The notes: generated by a model from the sequence alone, not told the origin. DNA of 64,000 bases from Agrobacterium rubi TR3 = NBRC 13261 (GCF_000739935.1 NZ_BBJU01000012.1:183700-247699); one strand, 5' to 3'; positions 9,365 through 19,552 are shown, counted from the first letter of the stretch. A program made the numbers and translations.

Positions 9365-10489
9365 ATGACTGCCAAGGTTTTCCTCTCCCGGCTGAAACTG
9401 AGCGAGTTTCGCAATTATGCGGAGGTATCGCTGCGCCTTGATGCACGTCACGTGGTGCTGACGGGCGACAACGGATCGGGCAAGACCAATCTGCTGGAGG
9501 CCGTCTCGTTTCTTTCGCCGGGCCGCGGATTGCGGCGCGCGACGCTTTCCGATGTGACGCGCGTTGGCGCAGAGAATGTAGGCTTCTCCATCTTTGCCGA
9601 GGTTGATGGTATGGATGGCGAGGTGGCCATCGGCACCGGCGTGGAGGGCGAAGGCGAGGCCTTGTCGCGCCGTTTGCGGCTGAATGGCACCTCGGTCAAA
9701 TCCGTCGATGAGTTGACCGACCACCTTCGCGTTCTGTGGCTGACGCCCGCTATGGACGGCCTGTTCACCGGCTCCTCATCCGACCGCCGCCGGTTTCTCG
9801 ACCGGCTTGTTCTATCGCTGGACCCTAGCCATGGACGCAGGGCCAGCGACTTCGAAAAAGCCATGCGCGGGCGCAATCGCCTGTTGTCGGATGGTCGCTT
9901 CGATCCCGTCTGGCTGGAGGGCATCGAGAAACAGATGGCAGAGCTTGGGATTTCCATGGCGGTTGCGCGTCATGAGATGCTGGGCCTCCTGAGAGCGCTG
10001 ATCGACAGCCGCAGCAATGACACGAATTTTCCGACGGCATCGCTGACGCTCTCCGGCTTCATGGATGGCGAGTTTCATCGCCCGGCGGTCGATTTGGAGG
10101 ACGAATATCTCGCGACATTGAAGGACAATCGCTACCGCGATGCTACCGCCGGACGCACACTGGAGGGTCCGCATCGCGCCGATCTCTTCGTGCGCCATGC
10201 GGAAAAGGACATGGATGCGGGGCGCTGCTCGACGGGTGAACAAAAGGCGTTGCTCGTCGGGCTGGTTCTGGCGCATGCGCAGCTCACGGCCAACATGACC
10301 GGCCACGCACCGGTGCTGCTTCTGGACGAAATCGCCGCGCATCTGGATGAGGGGCGGCGCGCGGCGCTGTTTGATCTCATCCACGCGTTGGGTGGCCAAA
10401 GCTTTATGACCGGGACGGATGCGTCGATGTTTGCGGGCCTTGGAGACCGGGCGCAGTTTTTCGATGTTTCCCATGGAAGCATCGGGTGA
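9365..10489 (+). CDS. recF: DNA replication/repair protein RecF
   Basis: 374-residue SMC-like ATPase that loads RecA at single-strand gaps with RecO and RecR. Walker A GDNGSGKT at residues 34-41, signature STGEQKALL, and Walker B LLLDEIAAHLD follow RecF order, and length matches the family. It is not next to dnaA/dnaN here; lone recF genes are usual in Rhizobiales. It starts 101 bp after frcK. Confidence 0.95.
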   Translation: MTAKVFLSRLKLSEFRNYAEVSLRLDARHVVLTGDNGSGKTNLLEAVSFLSPGRGLRRATLSDVTRVGAENVGFSIFAEVDGMDGEVAIGTGVEGEGEALSRRLRLNGTSVKSVDELTDHLRVLWLTPAMDGLFTGSSSDRRRFLDRLVLSLDPSHGRRASDFEKAMRGRNRLLSDGRFDPVWLEGIEKQMAELGISMAVARHEMLGLLRALIDSRSNDTNFPTASLTLSGFMDGEFHRPAVDLEDEYLATLKDNRYRDATAGRTLEGPHRADLFVRHAEKDMDAGRCSTGEQKALLVGLVLAHAQLTANMTGHAPVLLLDEIAAHLDEGRRAALFDLIHALGGQSFMTGTDASMFAGLGDRAQFFDVSHGSIG

Positions 10490-10529
10490 TAGTTCTTAAA
10501 TCCTTTAGCTATTGCCAGGAGACACAACG

Positions 10530-11291
10530 TTGGACCCGCTGACGCCAGAGGAAATAGACCGTTACAAGCGCCATATTCTTTTGCCGGAAATCGGCGGTGC
10601 GGGCCAGCAACGTCTGAAAGCTGCCAAGGTGCTGGTGATCGGCGCGGGTGGGCTGGGTGCGCCGGTGCTCTATTATCTGGCGGCGGCAGGGGTCGGCACG
10701 CTTGGTATGATCGACGATGATGTGGTTTCGCTGTCCAACCTTCAGCGACAGGTCATTCACGATACCGGCACCATCGGCGAGCAGAAGACGGAAAGCGCAC
10801 GTCGCTCCATTGCGCGGCTGAACCCGCATGTGCGGACGTTACATTTCGAAGAGCGGTTCTCCATCGTCTGGGCGCATGACCACCTCAGGGGTTTCGATCT
10901 GGTCATTGATGGCTCCGACAATTTCGACACGCGCTATGCCGCAGCCGATGCGTCGGAAACAGCGAAGGTGCCGCTGGTGACGGGGGCGGTTGGGCGATTC
11001 GATGGTTCGGTTACCGTGCTGAAGCCCTATGAGGCTGGGCCGGACGGCACCTTACTGCCGGGATATCGCGATCTGTTTCCCGCACCACCGCCAGAGGGCG
11101 TCGTGCCGTCTTGTGCTGAAACCGGCATCATCGGTGCCCTGACCGGGGTGATCGGCACGATCATGGCGATGGAGGCGATCAAGCTAATTACCCAGACCGG
11201 TGAACCATTGATCGGGCGTCTGCTGTTATACGATGCGCTGGCGGCGCGGTTCGATACCGTTCGCTACAAGCGGCGTGCGCAGACATCATGA
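10530..11291 (+). CDS. HesA/MoeB/ThiF family adenylyltransferase
   Basis: 253-residue E1-like enzyme that would adenylate the C-terminus of a small sulfur-carrier protein (MoaD or ThiS). The ATP-binding GAGGLGAPV near residues 38-46 and the DGSDNFDTRY segment are present, as is a cysteine in the VVPSCAETG loop. The paired zinc-binding CxxC motifs seen in E. coli MoeB are absent, and the C-terminus ends KRRAQTS. A TTG at 10530 with AGGAG 8 nt upstream is the best start. Overlaps the next gene by 4 bp. MoeB versus ThiF cannot be settled. Confidence 0.85.
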   Translation: MDPLTPEEIDRYKRHILLPEIGGAGQQRLKAAKVLVIGAGGLGAPVLYYLAAAGVGTLGMIDDDVVSLSNLQRQVIHDTGTIGEQKTESARRSIARLNPHVRTLHFEERFSIVWAHDHLRGFDLVIDGSDNFDTRYAAADASETAKVPLVTGAVGRFDGSVTVLKPYEAGPDGTLLPGYRDLFPAPPPEGVVPSCAETGIIGALTGVIGTIMAMEAIKLITQTGEPLIGRLLLYDALAARFDTVRYKRRAQTS

Positions 11292-11761
11292 TCGAGATCG
11301 TGAAGATTGATGGCGGCTTCAAGCGGTTTGCCAAGTTGCTGGCGCTGATCAGGTCGTCCTTTGCCTATATGGACGGGATCATCGATCCGCCGTCTTCCGC
11401 GCACCGGCTGACATTGGACACGCTGGCGCAGAAAGCCGAGGACGAGATCGCTTTTGTTGCGCTGGATGGCGAGCTGTTGTTGGGCTGCATCTTCTGCAAG
11501 CCGGAAGTGACAAGCCTATATGTCGGCAAACTGGCCGTTTCCCCGTTGGCGCAGGGTAAAGGCGTGGGCTCTGCATTGTTGCGAAGAGCGGAAGAGGTGG
11601 CCCGTGGTCTGGGGCTTCCCGCACTTCGGCTGGAAACGCGCATCGAGCTTACCGGCAACCATCGTCGCTTCGCAGCATGGGGTTTTGTGAGGACGGCAGA
11701 AAACTCCCATCCCGGCTATACGCGTGTCACGTCCATCGAAATGACGAAGCGGCTTAGCTGA
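11288..11761 (+). CDS. GNAT family N-acetyltransferase
   Basis: 157-residue acetyltransferase. The acetyl-CoA loop is visible as SPLAQGKGVGSALLRRAEE (Q-x-x-G-x-G), preceded by the central strands LYVGKLAVS. Its ATG lies inside the 3' end of the MoeB-like gene (ATGA overlap), so the two are co-translated. The acceptor substrate is unknown. Confidence 0.88.
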   Translation: MIEIVKIDGGFKRFAKLLALIRSSFAYMDGIIDPPSSAHRLTLDTLAQKAEDEIAFVALDGELLLGCIFCKPEVTSLYVGKLAVSPLAQGKGVGSALLRRAEEVARGLGLPALRLETRIELTGNHRRFAAWGFVRTAENSHPGYTRVTSIEMTKRLS

Positions 11762-11765
11762 TCGT

Positions 11766-12770
11766 CTAGCTACGCCCCGGCAGCACGCGGTTGGGTGGGC
11801 GGTGGCCATCGTAGAAGGCGCGGATGTTGATGATGACCTTGTCACCCATGTCGATGCGGCCCTCAATGGTGGCCGAACTCATATGCGGCAGGAGGACGAC
11901 CTTGCCCTCTTTAGCTAGCTTGATGAGCTTGGGGTTCACGACCGGTTCGTTTTCGAAAACATCCAGACCCGCACCGGCAATCTTGCCGTCCATCAGGCAG
12001 CGGATCAGCGCGGCCTCATCGATGATATCGCCGCGCGCGGTGTTGACGATGTAGCTCGTTGGCTGCATCAGCGCCAGATGACGGGCGGAAATCAGGTGAT
12101 AGGTGGCCGGTGTCGATGGGCAATTGACCGAGACGATATCGACGCGGGCCAGCATCTGGTCGAGGCTATCCCAATAGGTCGCCTCTAGCTCCGCCTCCGT
12201 TGCCGGGTTGACGCGCTTGCGGTTGTGGTAGTGGATCGACAGGCCAAACGCCTTGGCGCGACGGGCGACGGCAGTGCCGATGCGGCCCATGCCGACGATG
12301 CCGATGCGCTTGCCCGACAGGCGACGGCCCAGCATCCATGTGGGCGACCAGCCCAGCCACTCATCCGAGCCATTGGCAAGAACGCGGGTTCCCTCCACAA
12401 GCCGACGCGGCACGGCAAGCACGAGCGCCATGGTCATATCGGCGCTGTCTTCGGTGAGAACATTAGGCGTGTTGGTGACGGTGATGCCCTTGCGAGCGGC
12501 GGCATCCACGTCGATATGGTCGATGCCGTTGGAAAAACCGGCGATCAACTTCAGTTGCGGGCCTGCCTGCTCGATCATATCGGCGGTGATGCGGTCCGTG
12601 ACCGTGGGCACCAGAACGTCCACGGTCTGCATGGCCGCGATGAGTTCGGCCTTGGTGCGTGGGGTGTCCTCGATGTTCAGTTCCGCGTCGAACAGCTCTC
12701 GCATGCGGGTTTCGACCAGATCCGGCAATTTGCGTGTCAAATAGACGGTCGGTCTCTTCTTATTCGTCAT
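11766..12770 (-). CDS. D-2-hydroxyacid dehydrogenase (glyoxylate/D-glycerate dehydrogenase type)
   Basis: 334-residue NAD(P)-dependent oxidoreductase close to GyaR/GhrB. The nucleotide loop G160-M-G-R-I-G165 and the catalytic set Arg246 (NTARGD), Glu275 and His296 (LLPHMSSAT) are intact. It probably reduces glyoxylate or hydroxypyruvate, or oxidises D-glycerate. Convergent with the acetyltransferase gene, whose stop is only 4 bp away. The enzyme class is firm, the physiological substrate inferred. Confidence 0.9.
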   Translation of the reverse strand: MTNKKRPTVYLTRKLPDLVETRMRELFDAELNIEDTPRTKAELIAAMQTVDVLVPTVTDRITADMIEQAGPQLKLIAGFSNGIDHIDVDAAARKGITVTNTPNVLTEDSADMTMALVLAVPRRLVEGTRVLANGSDEWLGWSPTWMLGRRLSGKRIGIVGMGRIGTAVARRAKAFGLSIHYHNRKRVNPATEAELEATYWDSLDQMLARVDIVSVNCPSTPATYHLISARHLALMQPTSYIVNTARGDIIDEAALIRCLMDGKIAGAGLDVFENEPVVNPKLIKLAKEGKVVLLPHMSSATIEGRIDMGDKVIINIRAFYDGHRPPNRVLPGRS

Positions 12771-12955
12771 TGTCCGAGGGCACCTTGTTCAGAGGTCGTT
12801 AACCAAAAAGAGCGATAATTTCTTTCACCACGGGCGTTTCTACCAGACCCACCGGCGAAGACAAACAAATCTCGCATGTTGCCGTCGTCGACTTTTAAAA
12901 ATGGTGGTTTCGTTCGTCACCCAAGATTACCAACCGCAAGGAAACGGAAACCGGC

Positions 12956-13492
12956 ATGCGTAGCATTGTCTTTATTGTCTGCATTGCATTGTCGCTGGGT
13001 TTTCTCGACGCTGCAAGCGCACCTGTGATGGCACAAGGTGCCGCCAAGGGCGCAAGCGGCCTGCCGTTGCCACGCTTCGTCAGCCTCAAATCACGGCGCG
13101 TCAACATGCGCATCGGGCCAAGCACCGATTACGCTGTGTCGTGGATGTATATGAAGTCCGGCATGCCGGTCGAAATCATTCAGGAATATGAAAACTGGCG
13201 GCGCATTCGCGATGCCGATGGCACCGAAGGCTGGGTCAACCAGGCACTTCTCTCGGGGGAGCGAACCGCCGTTGCGGCCCCATGGATGCGCGGCAAGGGC
13301 AAGGACGTCTACGTCAACATGCGCCGCGAAGCGCAATCGGGTGCATCCGTCGTCGCCAAGCTGGAGCCCGGCGTCCAGATCAGGATCGGTGAATGCAATG
13401 GCGACTGGTGCAAGGCCCAAGCCGATCAGGTGACCGGCTGGGTATCTCAGGGCGAAATCTGGGGTGCTTACCCCGGCGAAGCCTTCAAATAA
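12956..13492 (+). CDS. Secreted protein with two bacterial SH3 domains
   Basis: 178 residues. An N-terminal signal peptide (SIVFIVCIALSLGF, cleavage around VMA-QG) is followed by two SH3_3/SH3b repeats. The first begins LKSRRVNMRIGPSTDYAV and ends DGTEGWVNQALL; the second begins VYVNMRREAQSGASVV and ends GWVSQGEIWG. Such domains often bind cell-wall peptides, so a periplasmic envelope role is likely. Its stop is 9 bp from the convergent adenosine kinase gene. Confidence 0.85.
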   Translation: MRSIVFIVCIALSLGFLDAASAPVMAQGAAKGASGLPLPRFVSLKSRRVNMRIGPSTDYAVSWMYMKSGMPVEIIQEYENWRRIRDADGTEGWVNQALLSGERTAVAAPWMRGKGKDVYVNMRREAQSGASVVAKLEPGVQIRIGECNGDWCKAQADQVTGWVSQGEIWGAYPGEAFK

Positions 13493-13501
13493 GCCAAGCC
13501 T

Positions 13502-14494
13502 TTAAACAAGACCGTGCTTTTCGGCCAGCGCCTTCAGCGATGACATGGGACGTGGGCCGACCTGCTGGATGACGGCGGCGGCAGCAAGGCAGCCAAGCTT
13601 GCCCGAATCTTCCAGCGAACGGCCCTGCGTGTAGCCGTACAAGAAACCAGAGGCGAACAGATCGCCTGCACCCGTCGTGTCCACCACGTCGAAGACCGGG
13701 TAGGCTTCTACCTTCACCCGCTCTGTGCCACGCACGATGGTGGCGCCTTCTTCGCTCATGGTCACGGCTGCGATCTTGCAATCGGCAGCGATCTTCTTCA
13801 GTGCCAGATCGAAATCATCGGTCTCGTAGAGTGAGAGCGCTTCCTGCTTGTTGGCGAAGACGATATCGACCGTGCCAGAGCGCATCAGTTCCAGAAACTC
13901 CTCCCGGTAACGACCGACACAGAAACTGTCTGAAAGCGTCATGGAGACTTCGCGACCGTTCTCATGGGCAATGCGGGCGCAATCGCGGATCGCATCCTTG
14001 GCGCGCGGTGGGTCCCAGAGATAACCTTCGAAATAGATGACCTTGGATTCTGCAACGACTGCCGGTTCGACATCCTCAGGGCCAAAATCCACGCAGGCAC
14101 CGAGATAGGTGTTCATCGAACGCTCGCCGTCTTCGGTGACGAAAATCATCGAGCGCGCGGTTGGCGGGAATGTGCCCTGTGGCTTGGTTTCGAAATGAAC
14201 GCCCTGGGCGCGGATATCGTGCTGGAAAATTTCCCCGAGCTGATCTTCGGCCACCTTGCCGAAATAGGCCGCGCTTCCGCCGAAATTGGCAATGCCCGCT
14301 GCCGTGTTGCCAGCGCTGCCGCCAGAGGCTTCGAGCGCCGGGCCCATCAACGAATAGAGCAATTCGGCACGCTCGGCATCGATGAGGTTCATCGCGCCCT
14401 TGGTGATCTTTGTCTCTTCTAGAAACTGATCGTTACAGCGGGAGATGATATCCACAATGGCATTGCCAACCGTCAGTACGTCGAATTTTGTCAT
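13502..14494 (-). CDS. Adenosine kinase (PfkB family)
   Basis: 330-residue ribokinase-family sugar/nucleoside kinase. It has the N-terminal GGSAGNTAAG substrate motif (residues 58-67) and the C-terminal DTTGAGD motif (272-278) with catalytic Asp278. This family is annotated as adenosine kinase in rhizobia and would salvage adenosine to AMP. A TATATAA -10-like element lies about 40 bp upstream of the ATG. Confidence 0.88.
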   Translation of the reverse strand: MTKFDVLTVGNAIVDIISRCNDQFLEETKITKGAMNLIDAERAELLYSLMGPALEASGGSAGNTAAGIANFGGSAAYFGKVAEDQLGEIFQHDIRAQGVHFETKPQGTFPPTARSMIFVTEDGERSMNTYLGACVDFGPEDVEPAVVAESKVIYFEGYLWDPPRAKDAIRDCARIAHENGREVSMTLSDSFCVGRYREEFLELMRSGTVDIVFANKQEALSLYETDDFDLALKKIAADCKIAAVTMSEEGATIVRGTERVKVEAYPVFDVVDTTGAGDLFASGFLYGYTQGRSLEDSGKLGCLAAAAVIQQVGPRPMSSLKALAEKHGLV

Positions 14495-14810
14495 GGGCCT
14501 CTTGTCCGGGATGCATCGGTGGATGCGTTATATACCATCCGGTCTTAAAGAATTCTGGCGACAAGAAAAGCCAAAACCGCTTGGCGGTTGTAACAGAACA
14601 GCCCTGCTACAAAAAAACAATGCGTCATGTGTCTGTCATGCAGCGTTGGTATAGAATGCGCATTGCGTCATCACGGATGTACTGGTGGGGCAAGCGGATG
14701 AAAGCGGGGGCGACCTCGCTTTTTTCTTTTGTGGAAGCGGTTGGCGTTGTTCGGTCCCGATAGATGCGTTAGACCGAAAGCTTCTGCAGGCCCGCGAAAG
14801 TCCCTCCGCA
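14495..14810. other. 316-bp gap between adenosine kinase and AEC transporter
   Basis: Divergent promoter region. It holds a TATATAA-like -10 for the kinase (around 14529-14536, minus strand). The transporter frame stays open back to 14685, but no ribosome site supports that longer start. No RNA gene or repeat was recognised. Confidence 0.4.
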
Positions 14811-15755
14811 ATGTATGCTGTCGCCATCAATGTCGCGCCGATCTTCCTTCTCATTCTCATTGGCTGGGCAACCGTCAAGGTTAAGCTGTTCAAGGCGGAA
14901 GCCAGCGATGTGCTCAGCGACTTCGTCTTCAAGATCGCCGTTCCCACGCTGATTTTTCGGACGCTTGCGTCGGCTGATTTCCACGGCGCTTCGCCCTTCA
15001 AGCTCTGGGTGACCTATTTCGTCGGTGTTGCGATTACCTGGGCAGCGGGGCAACTGGTGACGCGGCACGTCTTCAAGCAGGATTTGCGGGTCAGCGTCAT
15101 CGCTGGCATTTCGTCTGCCTTTGCCAACAACATCTTCATCGGCCTGCCGCTCGTCGGTCGCTCCATCGGTAGCGATGGCATTGTCGCGATTTCCATTCTG
15201 CTGGTGGTGCATCTGCCGATCATGATGATTGCTGGTACGATCCTGATGGAAAATGCAACGCACAAGGTTCTGGGCGGAGAAAAGCGCAGTGCGTTTGCCG
15301 TGCTGAAACAGGTGGGGCGCAATCTGGCGCAAAATCCGCTGGTGATCGCGCTCGTGCTGGGGCTGTGCTTCAATATGACCGGCTTTGCCATGCCGGAGGT
15401 GATGACGACCGTGATCGATCAAATCGCCAGCATGGCGGGACCGGCGGCGCTGATTTCGCTTGGTATGGCGCTGACCAAATACCCCATACGCGGCAATCTG
15501 CGCATTGCGGTGACGATGACGGCGTTCAAGCTGATCCTGATGCCCGCCTGCGTTTGGCTAATGGCGCATGCCCTGGGCCTGAGCCCTGCCTGGACGGCGG
15601 CGCTGGTTCTGACGTCCTGTGTGCCGACCGGCATCAATTCCTGGCTGCTGGCCAACCGTTTTGGGATTGGCCACAGCATAGCGGCCTCCACGATCAGCAT
15701 TTCCACTTTGTTCGGTGTGCTGACCGTGTCGTTCTGGGCGTGGCTTTTGAGCTGA
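14811..15755 (+). CDS. AEC family transporter
   Basis: 314-residue polytopic membrane protein of the auxin efflux carrier/malonate permease family. About ten hydrophobic segments are visible, with the family-typical N-terminus (VAINVAPIFLLILIGW) and the break ASAFANNIFIGLPL before TM4. The ATG at 14811 was chosen because it starts at the first membrane helix. Transported compound unknown; bacterial members move malate or malonate. Confidence 0.88.
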   Translation: MYAVAINVAPIFLLILIGWATVKVKLFKAEASDVLSDFVFKIAVPTLIFRTLASADFHGASPFKLWVTYFVGVAITWAAGQLVTRHVFKQDLRVSVIAGISSAFANNIFIGLPLVGRSIGSDGIVAISILLVVHLPIMMIAGTILMENATHKVLGGEKRSAFAVLKQVGRNLAQNPLVIALVLGLCFNMTGFAMPEVMTTVIDQIASMAGPAALISLGMALTKYPIRGNLRIAVTMTAFKLILMPACVWLMAHALGLSPAWTAALVLTSCVPTGINSWLLANRFGIGHSIAASTISISTLFGVLTVSFWAWLLS

Positions 15756-16775
15756 TTACTTCTGTGCGCTCAAAACCTTGAAGCGCGAGTTGCGGCAGAC
15801 TTCCTGGCTGGAGCGGAATTCGGTGGACAGGATCGTCTCGTAGGGCATGCCGCGATTGGCGACCATCAGCAGCTTGCCGCCACTGCGCAGTGCCGTTGCG
15901 GCCGTCTTGATCATGGCCTGACCGAGAGCCGGTTCCGACGCCTGGCCATTGGCATGGAACGGCGGGTTCATGATGATGAGGTCGTATTTCTCCTTCGGCG
16001 GCTCTGCCACGAGATCCTGCCAGAAGAAACGTGCCGTCAGACGTGGGCAATTTTCCAGCATGTTGGTCTTGGCAAATTCCAGCGCGTTCCAGTCTGCCTC
16101 GAACAGATCGATACGGGCCGTACGCGAAGACTTCTCAGCCAGCATGACAGAGAGATACCCCCAGCCAGCGCCGAAATCGGCAGCGTTGCCATCGAAATCC
16201 GTCGGCAGGCGTGAGGCCAGAAGCTCGGAGCCGCCATCGACGCGGTCGTGAGAGAACATGCCCGGCATGGCAGTGAAGCGACCATCGATGGTCACAGTGC
16301 CCTGCTGGAGTTTGGAAACGGCAGCAGAGACATCGTCGGGGCGTCTGAACCAGATGGCGACGCCGTGATACTTCGGTGTCGACTCCGCTTCGATGCCGAG
16401 CTTCGACAGGGTCTTGCGCAGGGTGACGATGCCATCTTCCTTAGAACCGGCAGCGACGATCAGGCCGCCTGCCTTGACGCGGGTCAGCGCCTCGGCAAGA
16501 CGGTTTTCATTTTCGCCACGGTGCTTGCCACCGATGAGAAGTGCCACATCATAGTCTTCACCAGAAATATCTGGTGCTACCTCTGCGCCCTGCGCTTGCA
16601 ATGCGCGGTAAAGCGGGCGCAGGTTCTGAACGGCTGTGATGGCGGCTTCGAACCCTTCCAGACGTGGCGCGCCTGCTTCTGCGCCCAAAAACAGAACGCG
16701 TTCGCCCGCTTTGGGGCTCGCCAGCATATCTGCGGCAAAGGGATGAAACAGGGTTTTGACAGCGTCACGGCTCAT
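15756..16775 (-). CDS. RsmC-like class I SAM-dependent methyltransferase
   Basis: 339 residues in two tandem Rossmann-like halves, the layout of the 16S rRNA m2G1207 methyltransferase RsmC. The N-terminal half lacks a cofactor motif. The C-terminal half has the SAM loop DFGAGWG (200-206) and the N-P-P-F tetrad at 270-273 typical of guanine/adenine amino methylation. TAGGA precedes the ATG at 16775. Convergent with the AEC gene, with no space between stops. Confidence 0.87.
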   Translation of the reverse strand: MSRDAVKTLFHPFAADMLASPKAGERVLFLGAEAGAPRLEGFEAAITAVQNLRPLYRALQAQGAEVAPDISGEDYDVALLIGGKHRGENENRLAEALTRVKAGGLIVAAGSKEDGIVTLRKTLSKLGIEAESTPKYHGVAIWFRRPDDVSAAVSKLQQGTVTIDGRFTAMPGMFSHDRVDGGSELLASRLPTDFDGNAADFGAGWGYLSVMLAEKSSRTARIDLFEADWNALEFAKTNMLENCPRLTARFFWQDLVAEPPKEKYDLIIMNPPFHANGQASEPALGQAMIKTAATALRSGGKLLMVANRGMPYETILSTEFRSSQEVCRNSRFKVLSAQK

Positions 16776-16796
16776 GGGGTCGTTCCTAAGTTCAAA

Positions 16797-16831
16797 TAGA
16801 AAAAAGGCGCGGGGAGAAATCCCGCGCCTCG
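16797..16831 (-). terminator. Rho-independent terminator of pnp
   Basis: Minus-strand stem GGCGCGGG/CCGCGCC followed by TTTTTTC, 22 bp past the pnp stop; it ends the translation-factor cluster. Confidence 0.85.
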
Positions 16832-16853
16832 ATACGGTCAAGCGCCAGCTACC

Positions 16854-18995
16854 TTATTCGGCAGCTTCGCCTTCGCTCTTCTTTTCAGCAACGGCTTCCT
16901 TGCCGGTTGCCTGATCGACAACCTTCATGGACAGGCGAACCTTGCCACGTTCGTCAAAGCCCATCAGCTTGACCCAAACCTTGTCGCCTTCCTTGACGAC
17001 GTCGGAGGTCTTGGCAACGCGGTCGGATGCCAGCTGCGAGATGTGAACGAGACCATCGCGTGCGCCGAAGAAGTTGACGAATGCGCCGAAGTCAGCGGTC
17101 TTGACGACCGTGCCTTCGTAGATCATGCCGACTTCAGGCTCTGCAACGATGGAGTGAATCCACTTGCGGGCTGCTTCGATTTCCTTGCCCGAGGACGAGG
17201 CGATCTTGACGGTGCCGTCGTCTTCGATGTTGATCTTCGCGCCGGTCTTTTCGACGATTTCGCGGATGACCTTGCCACCGGAGCCGATGACTTCACGGAT
17301 CTTGTCGACCGGAATGTTCATGACTTCGATGCGTGGAGCAAATTCGCCGAGCTGCGAACGTCCTTCGGTGATGGCGTTGGCCATTTCGCCGAGAATGTGC
17401 GTACGACCGCCCTTTGCCTGCTCCAGAGCGACCTTCATGATCTCTTCGGTAATACCGGCGATCTTGATGTCCATCTGCAGCGAAGTGATGCCGTCAGCAG
17501 TACCCGCAACCTTGAAGTCCATATCGCCGAGGTGATCTTCATCACCCAGGATATCGGAGAGAACGGCGAAGCGTTCACCTTCGAGGATGAGGCCCATGGC
17601 AATACCGGCCACTGGCTTGGCAAGCGGAACGCCTGCGTCCATCAGAGCGAGCGATGTGCCGCAAACGGTTGCCATCGAGGACGAGCCGTTGGACTCGGTG
17701 ATCTCGGAGACGACGCGCAGCGTGTAAGGGAACTGTTCGACCGATGGCAGCATCGGGCGAATAGCGCGCCATGCCAGCTTGCCGTGACCGATTTCGCGGC
17801 GGCCCGGGGAGCCCATGCGGCCTGTTTCACCAACCGAGTAGGGAGGGAAGTTGTAATGCAGAAGGAAACGTTCCTTGTACATGCCGGTGAGCGAGTCAAC
17901 ATACTGCTCGTCTTCGCCGGTGCCGAGTGTGGCAACAACGATGGCCTGAGTTTCGCCGCGTGTGAACAGCGCCGAACCGTGGGTGCGTGGCAGCATGCCG
18001 ACTTCAGACACGATCGGACGAACGGTGGACAGATCGCGGCCGTCGATGCGGCTCTTGGTGTCCAGAATGTTCCAGCGAACGATCTTCGCCTGAATGTGCT
18101 TGAAGACAGCGCCGATGACTTCATTGGTGTACTTCGGCTCTGCACCTTCCGGGAAGAAGTGCGCCTTCACCTTGGCCTTGACGGCGTCGACTGCGTTGTA
18201 ACGGGCAGCCTTTTCGGTGATCTTGTAGGCGTCGCGCAGTTCTGCTTCGGCAAGGCCGAGCATTTCTGTTTCGAGAGCGGAGAAATCTTCCGGCTCGAAT
18301 TCGCGTGGTTCCTTGGCAGCAACTTCAGCCAGCTTGATGATGGCGTCGATGACCGGCTGGAAACCGCGATGACCGAACATCACAGCGCCGAGCATGATCT
18401 CTTCGTTCAGTTCCTTGGCTTCGGACTCGACCATCAGGACGGCGTCCTGCGTACCGGCAACGACCAGATCGAGAACCGACTCGTCCATCTCGTCGAGATG
18501 CGGGTTCAGAACGTATTCGCCGTTGATGTAGCCGACGCGTGCGCCGCCGACGGGACCCATGAAGGGAACGCCCGACAGTGTCAGGGCAGCAGAGGCTGCA
18601 ACCATCGACAGAACATCAGGATCGTTTTCGAGGTCGTGCTGAATGACGGTGACGACAACCTGGGTGTCGTTCTTGTAGCCTTCAGGAAACAGCGGGCGGA
18701 TCGGGCGGTCGATCAGGCGGGAAACCAGCGTTTCCTTTTCGGAAGGACGACCTTCGCGCTTGAAATAGCCACCGGGGATCTTGCCGGCTGCGTAGGTCTT
18801 TTCCTGGTAGTTAACGGTCAGCGGGAAGAAGTCCTGACCGGGCTTTGGCGACTTTGCAGAAACGACGGTCGCGAGAACCATTGTTTCGCCGTAGGTAGCG
18901 ATAACGGCGCCATCTGCCTGACGGGCGACTTTGCCTGTCTCAAGTCTTAGAGGGCGGCCTGCCCACTCGATTTCGACGGAATGTTGATTGAACAT
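16854..18995 (-). CDS. pnp: Polyribonucleotide nucleotidyltransferase (PNPase)
   Basis: 713-residue phosphorolytic 3'-5' exoribonuclease of the degradosome. It has two RNase PH domains, a KH domain ([20 protein letters not shown]) and a C-terminal S1 domain ([15 protein letters not shown]), then an acidic/lysine-rich tail. Length is that of the family. It follows rpsO on the same strand, the conserved rpsO-pnp pairing, after a 287-bp gap. Confidence 0.97.
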   Translation of the reverse strand: MFNQHSVEIEWAGRPLRLETGKVARQADGAVIATYGETMVLATVVSAKSPKPGQDFFPLTVNYQEKTYAAGKIPGGYFKREGRPSEKETLVSRLIDRPIRPLFPEGYKNDTQVVVTVIQHDLENDPDVLSMVAASAALTLSGVPFMGPVGGARVGYINGEYVLNPHLDEMDESVLDLVVAGTQDAVLMVESEAKELNEEIMLGAVMFGHRGFQPVIDAIIKLAEVAAKEPREFEPEDFSALETEMLGLAEAELRDAYKITEKAARYNAVDAVKAKVKAHFFPEGAEPKYTNEVIGAVFKHIQAKIVRWNILDTKSRIDGRDLSTVRPIVSEVGMLPRTHGSALFTRGETQAIVVATLGTGEDEQYVDSLTGMYKERFLLHYNFPPYSVGETGRMGSPGRREIGHGKLAWRAIRPMLPSVEQFPYTLRVVSEITESNGSSSMATVCGTSLALMDAGVPLAKPVAGIAMGLILEGERFAVLSDILGDEDHLGDMDFKVAGTADGITSLQMDIKIAGITEEIMKVALEQAKGGRTHILGEMANAITEGRSQLGEFAPRIEVMNIPVDKIREVIGSGGKVIREIVEKTGAKINIEDDGTVKIASSSGKEIEAARKWIHSIVAEPEVGMIYEGTVVKTADFGAFVNFFGARDGLVHISQLASDRVAKTSDVVKEGDKVWVKLMGFDERGKVRLSMKVVDQATGKEAVAEKKSEGEAAE

Positions 18996-19239
18996 ATCTT
19001 GTCCTCAAATGTAGCCTCGGTTCTCACAGCAAAGGAAAACGCGGCGGCTTTAACACGTCACGGGCAAGACAGCGGGAGGCTTAAAACGCGCATTTTTTCA
19101 AAAATGCGGCAACGCTTCCAAGCGCTGCAAAAGCATCCGGCAATCCTGCCCCATGACAGGTCATCGGTTTTTTTCAGACGGCACCGGCCCATCCGGCCCA
19201 TCTTCTGTTTCGCGTCTTCAAAAAAGACTGCGGGTAAAG
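18996..19239 (-). promoter_or_regulatory. rpsO-pnp intercistronic leader
   Basis: Holds a 9-bp hairpin CGCATTTTT-TC-AAAAATGCG at 19089-19108, about 95 nt before the pnp start, and a smaller AACGCTT/AAGCG stem beside it. In E. coli a hairpin in the pnp leader is cut by RNase III and mediates autoregulation; a similar role here is only inferred. Confidence 0.4.
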
Positions 19240-19276
19240 AAACCGGCGGGACTTCGTATAGAAACCCGCCGGTGTC
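19240..19276 (-). terminator. rpsO terminator/attenuator
   Basis: Minus-strand stem ACCGGCGGG/CCCGCCGGT followed by TTCTTT, immediately after the rpsO stop. It may be partly read through into pnp. Confidence 0.7.
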
Positions 19277-19282
19277 ATGTTT

Positions 19283-19552
19283 TTAGCGGCGGATGCCGAG
19301 TGCGCTGATCAGCTTGGTGTAACGGCTTTCGTCCTTCTTCTTGACGTAGTCGAGAAGCGAACGGCGGCTGGAAACCATGGTCAGAAGGCCACGACGCGAG
19401 TGGTTGTCCTTCTTATGATCCTTGAAGTGGCCTGTCAGGTTGTTGATCCGTTCGGTCAAAATTGCGACCTGAACTTCCGGCGAACCGGTATCACCTTCCT
19501 TGATGGCATATTCCTTGATGAGGGCGGCTTTGCGCTCTGCAGTAATCGACAT
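19283..19552 (-). CDS. rpsO: 30S ribosomal protein S15
   Basis: 89 residues, the standard S15 length; binds 16S rRNA in the platform early in assembly. Family signatures [17 protein letters not shown] and [24 protein letters not shown] segment are present. ATG at 19552 (MSITAERK) has AAAGGA upstream; the open frame to 19621 is not conserved. Confidence 0.97.
   Translation of the reverse strand: MSITAERKAALIKEYAIKEGDTGSPEVQVAILTERINNLTGHFKDHKKDNHSRRGLLTMVSSRRSLLDYVKKKDESRYTKLISALGIRR

Noticed and set aside
17043..18950. 635-codon plus-strand frame opposite pnp
   Set aside because: Antisense shadow of a highly conserved gene in a GC-rich genome; no family features. The same applies to long frames opposite dnaK, phoA, nusA and PBP1A.
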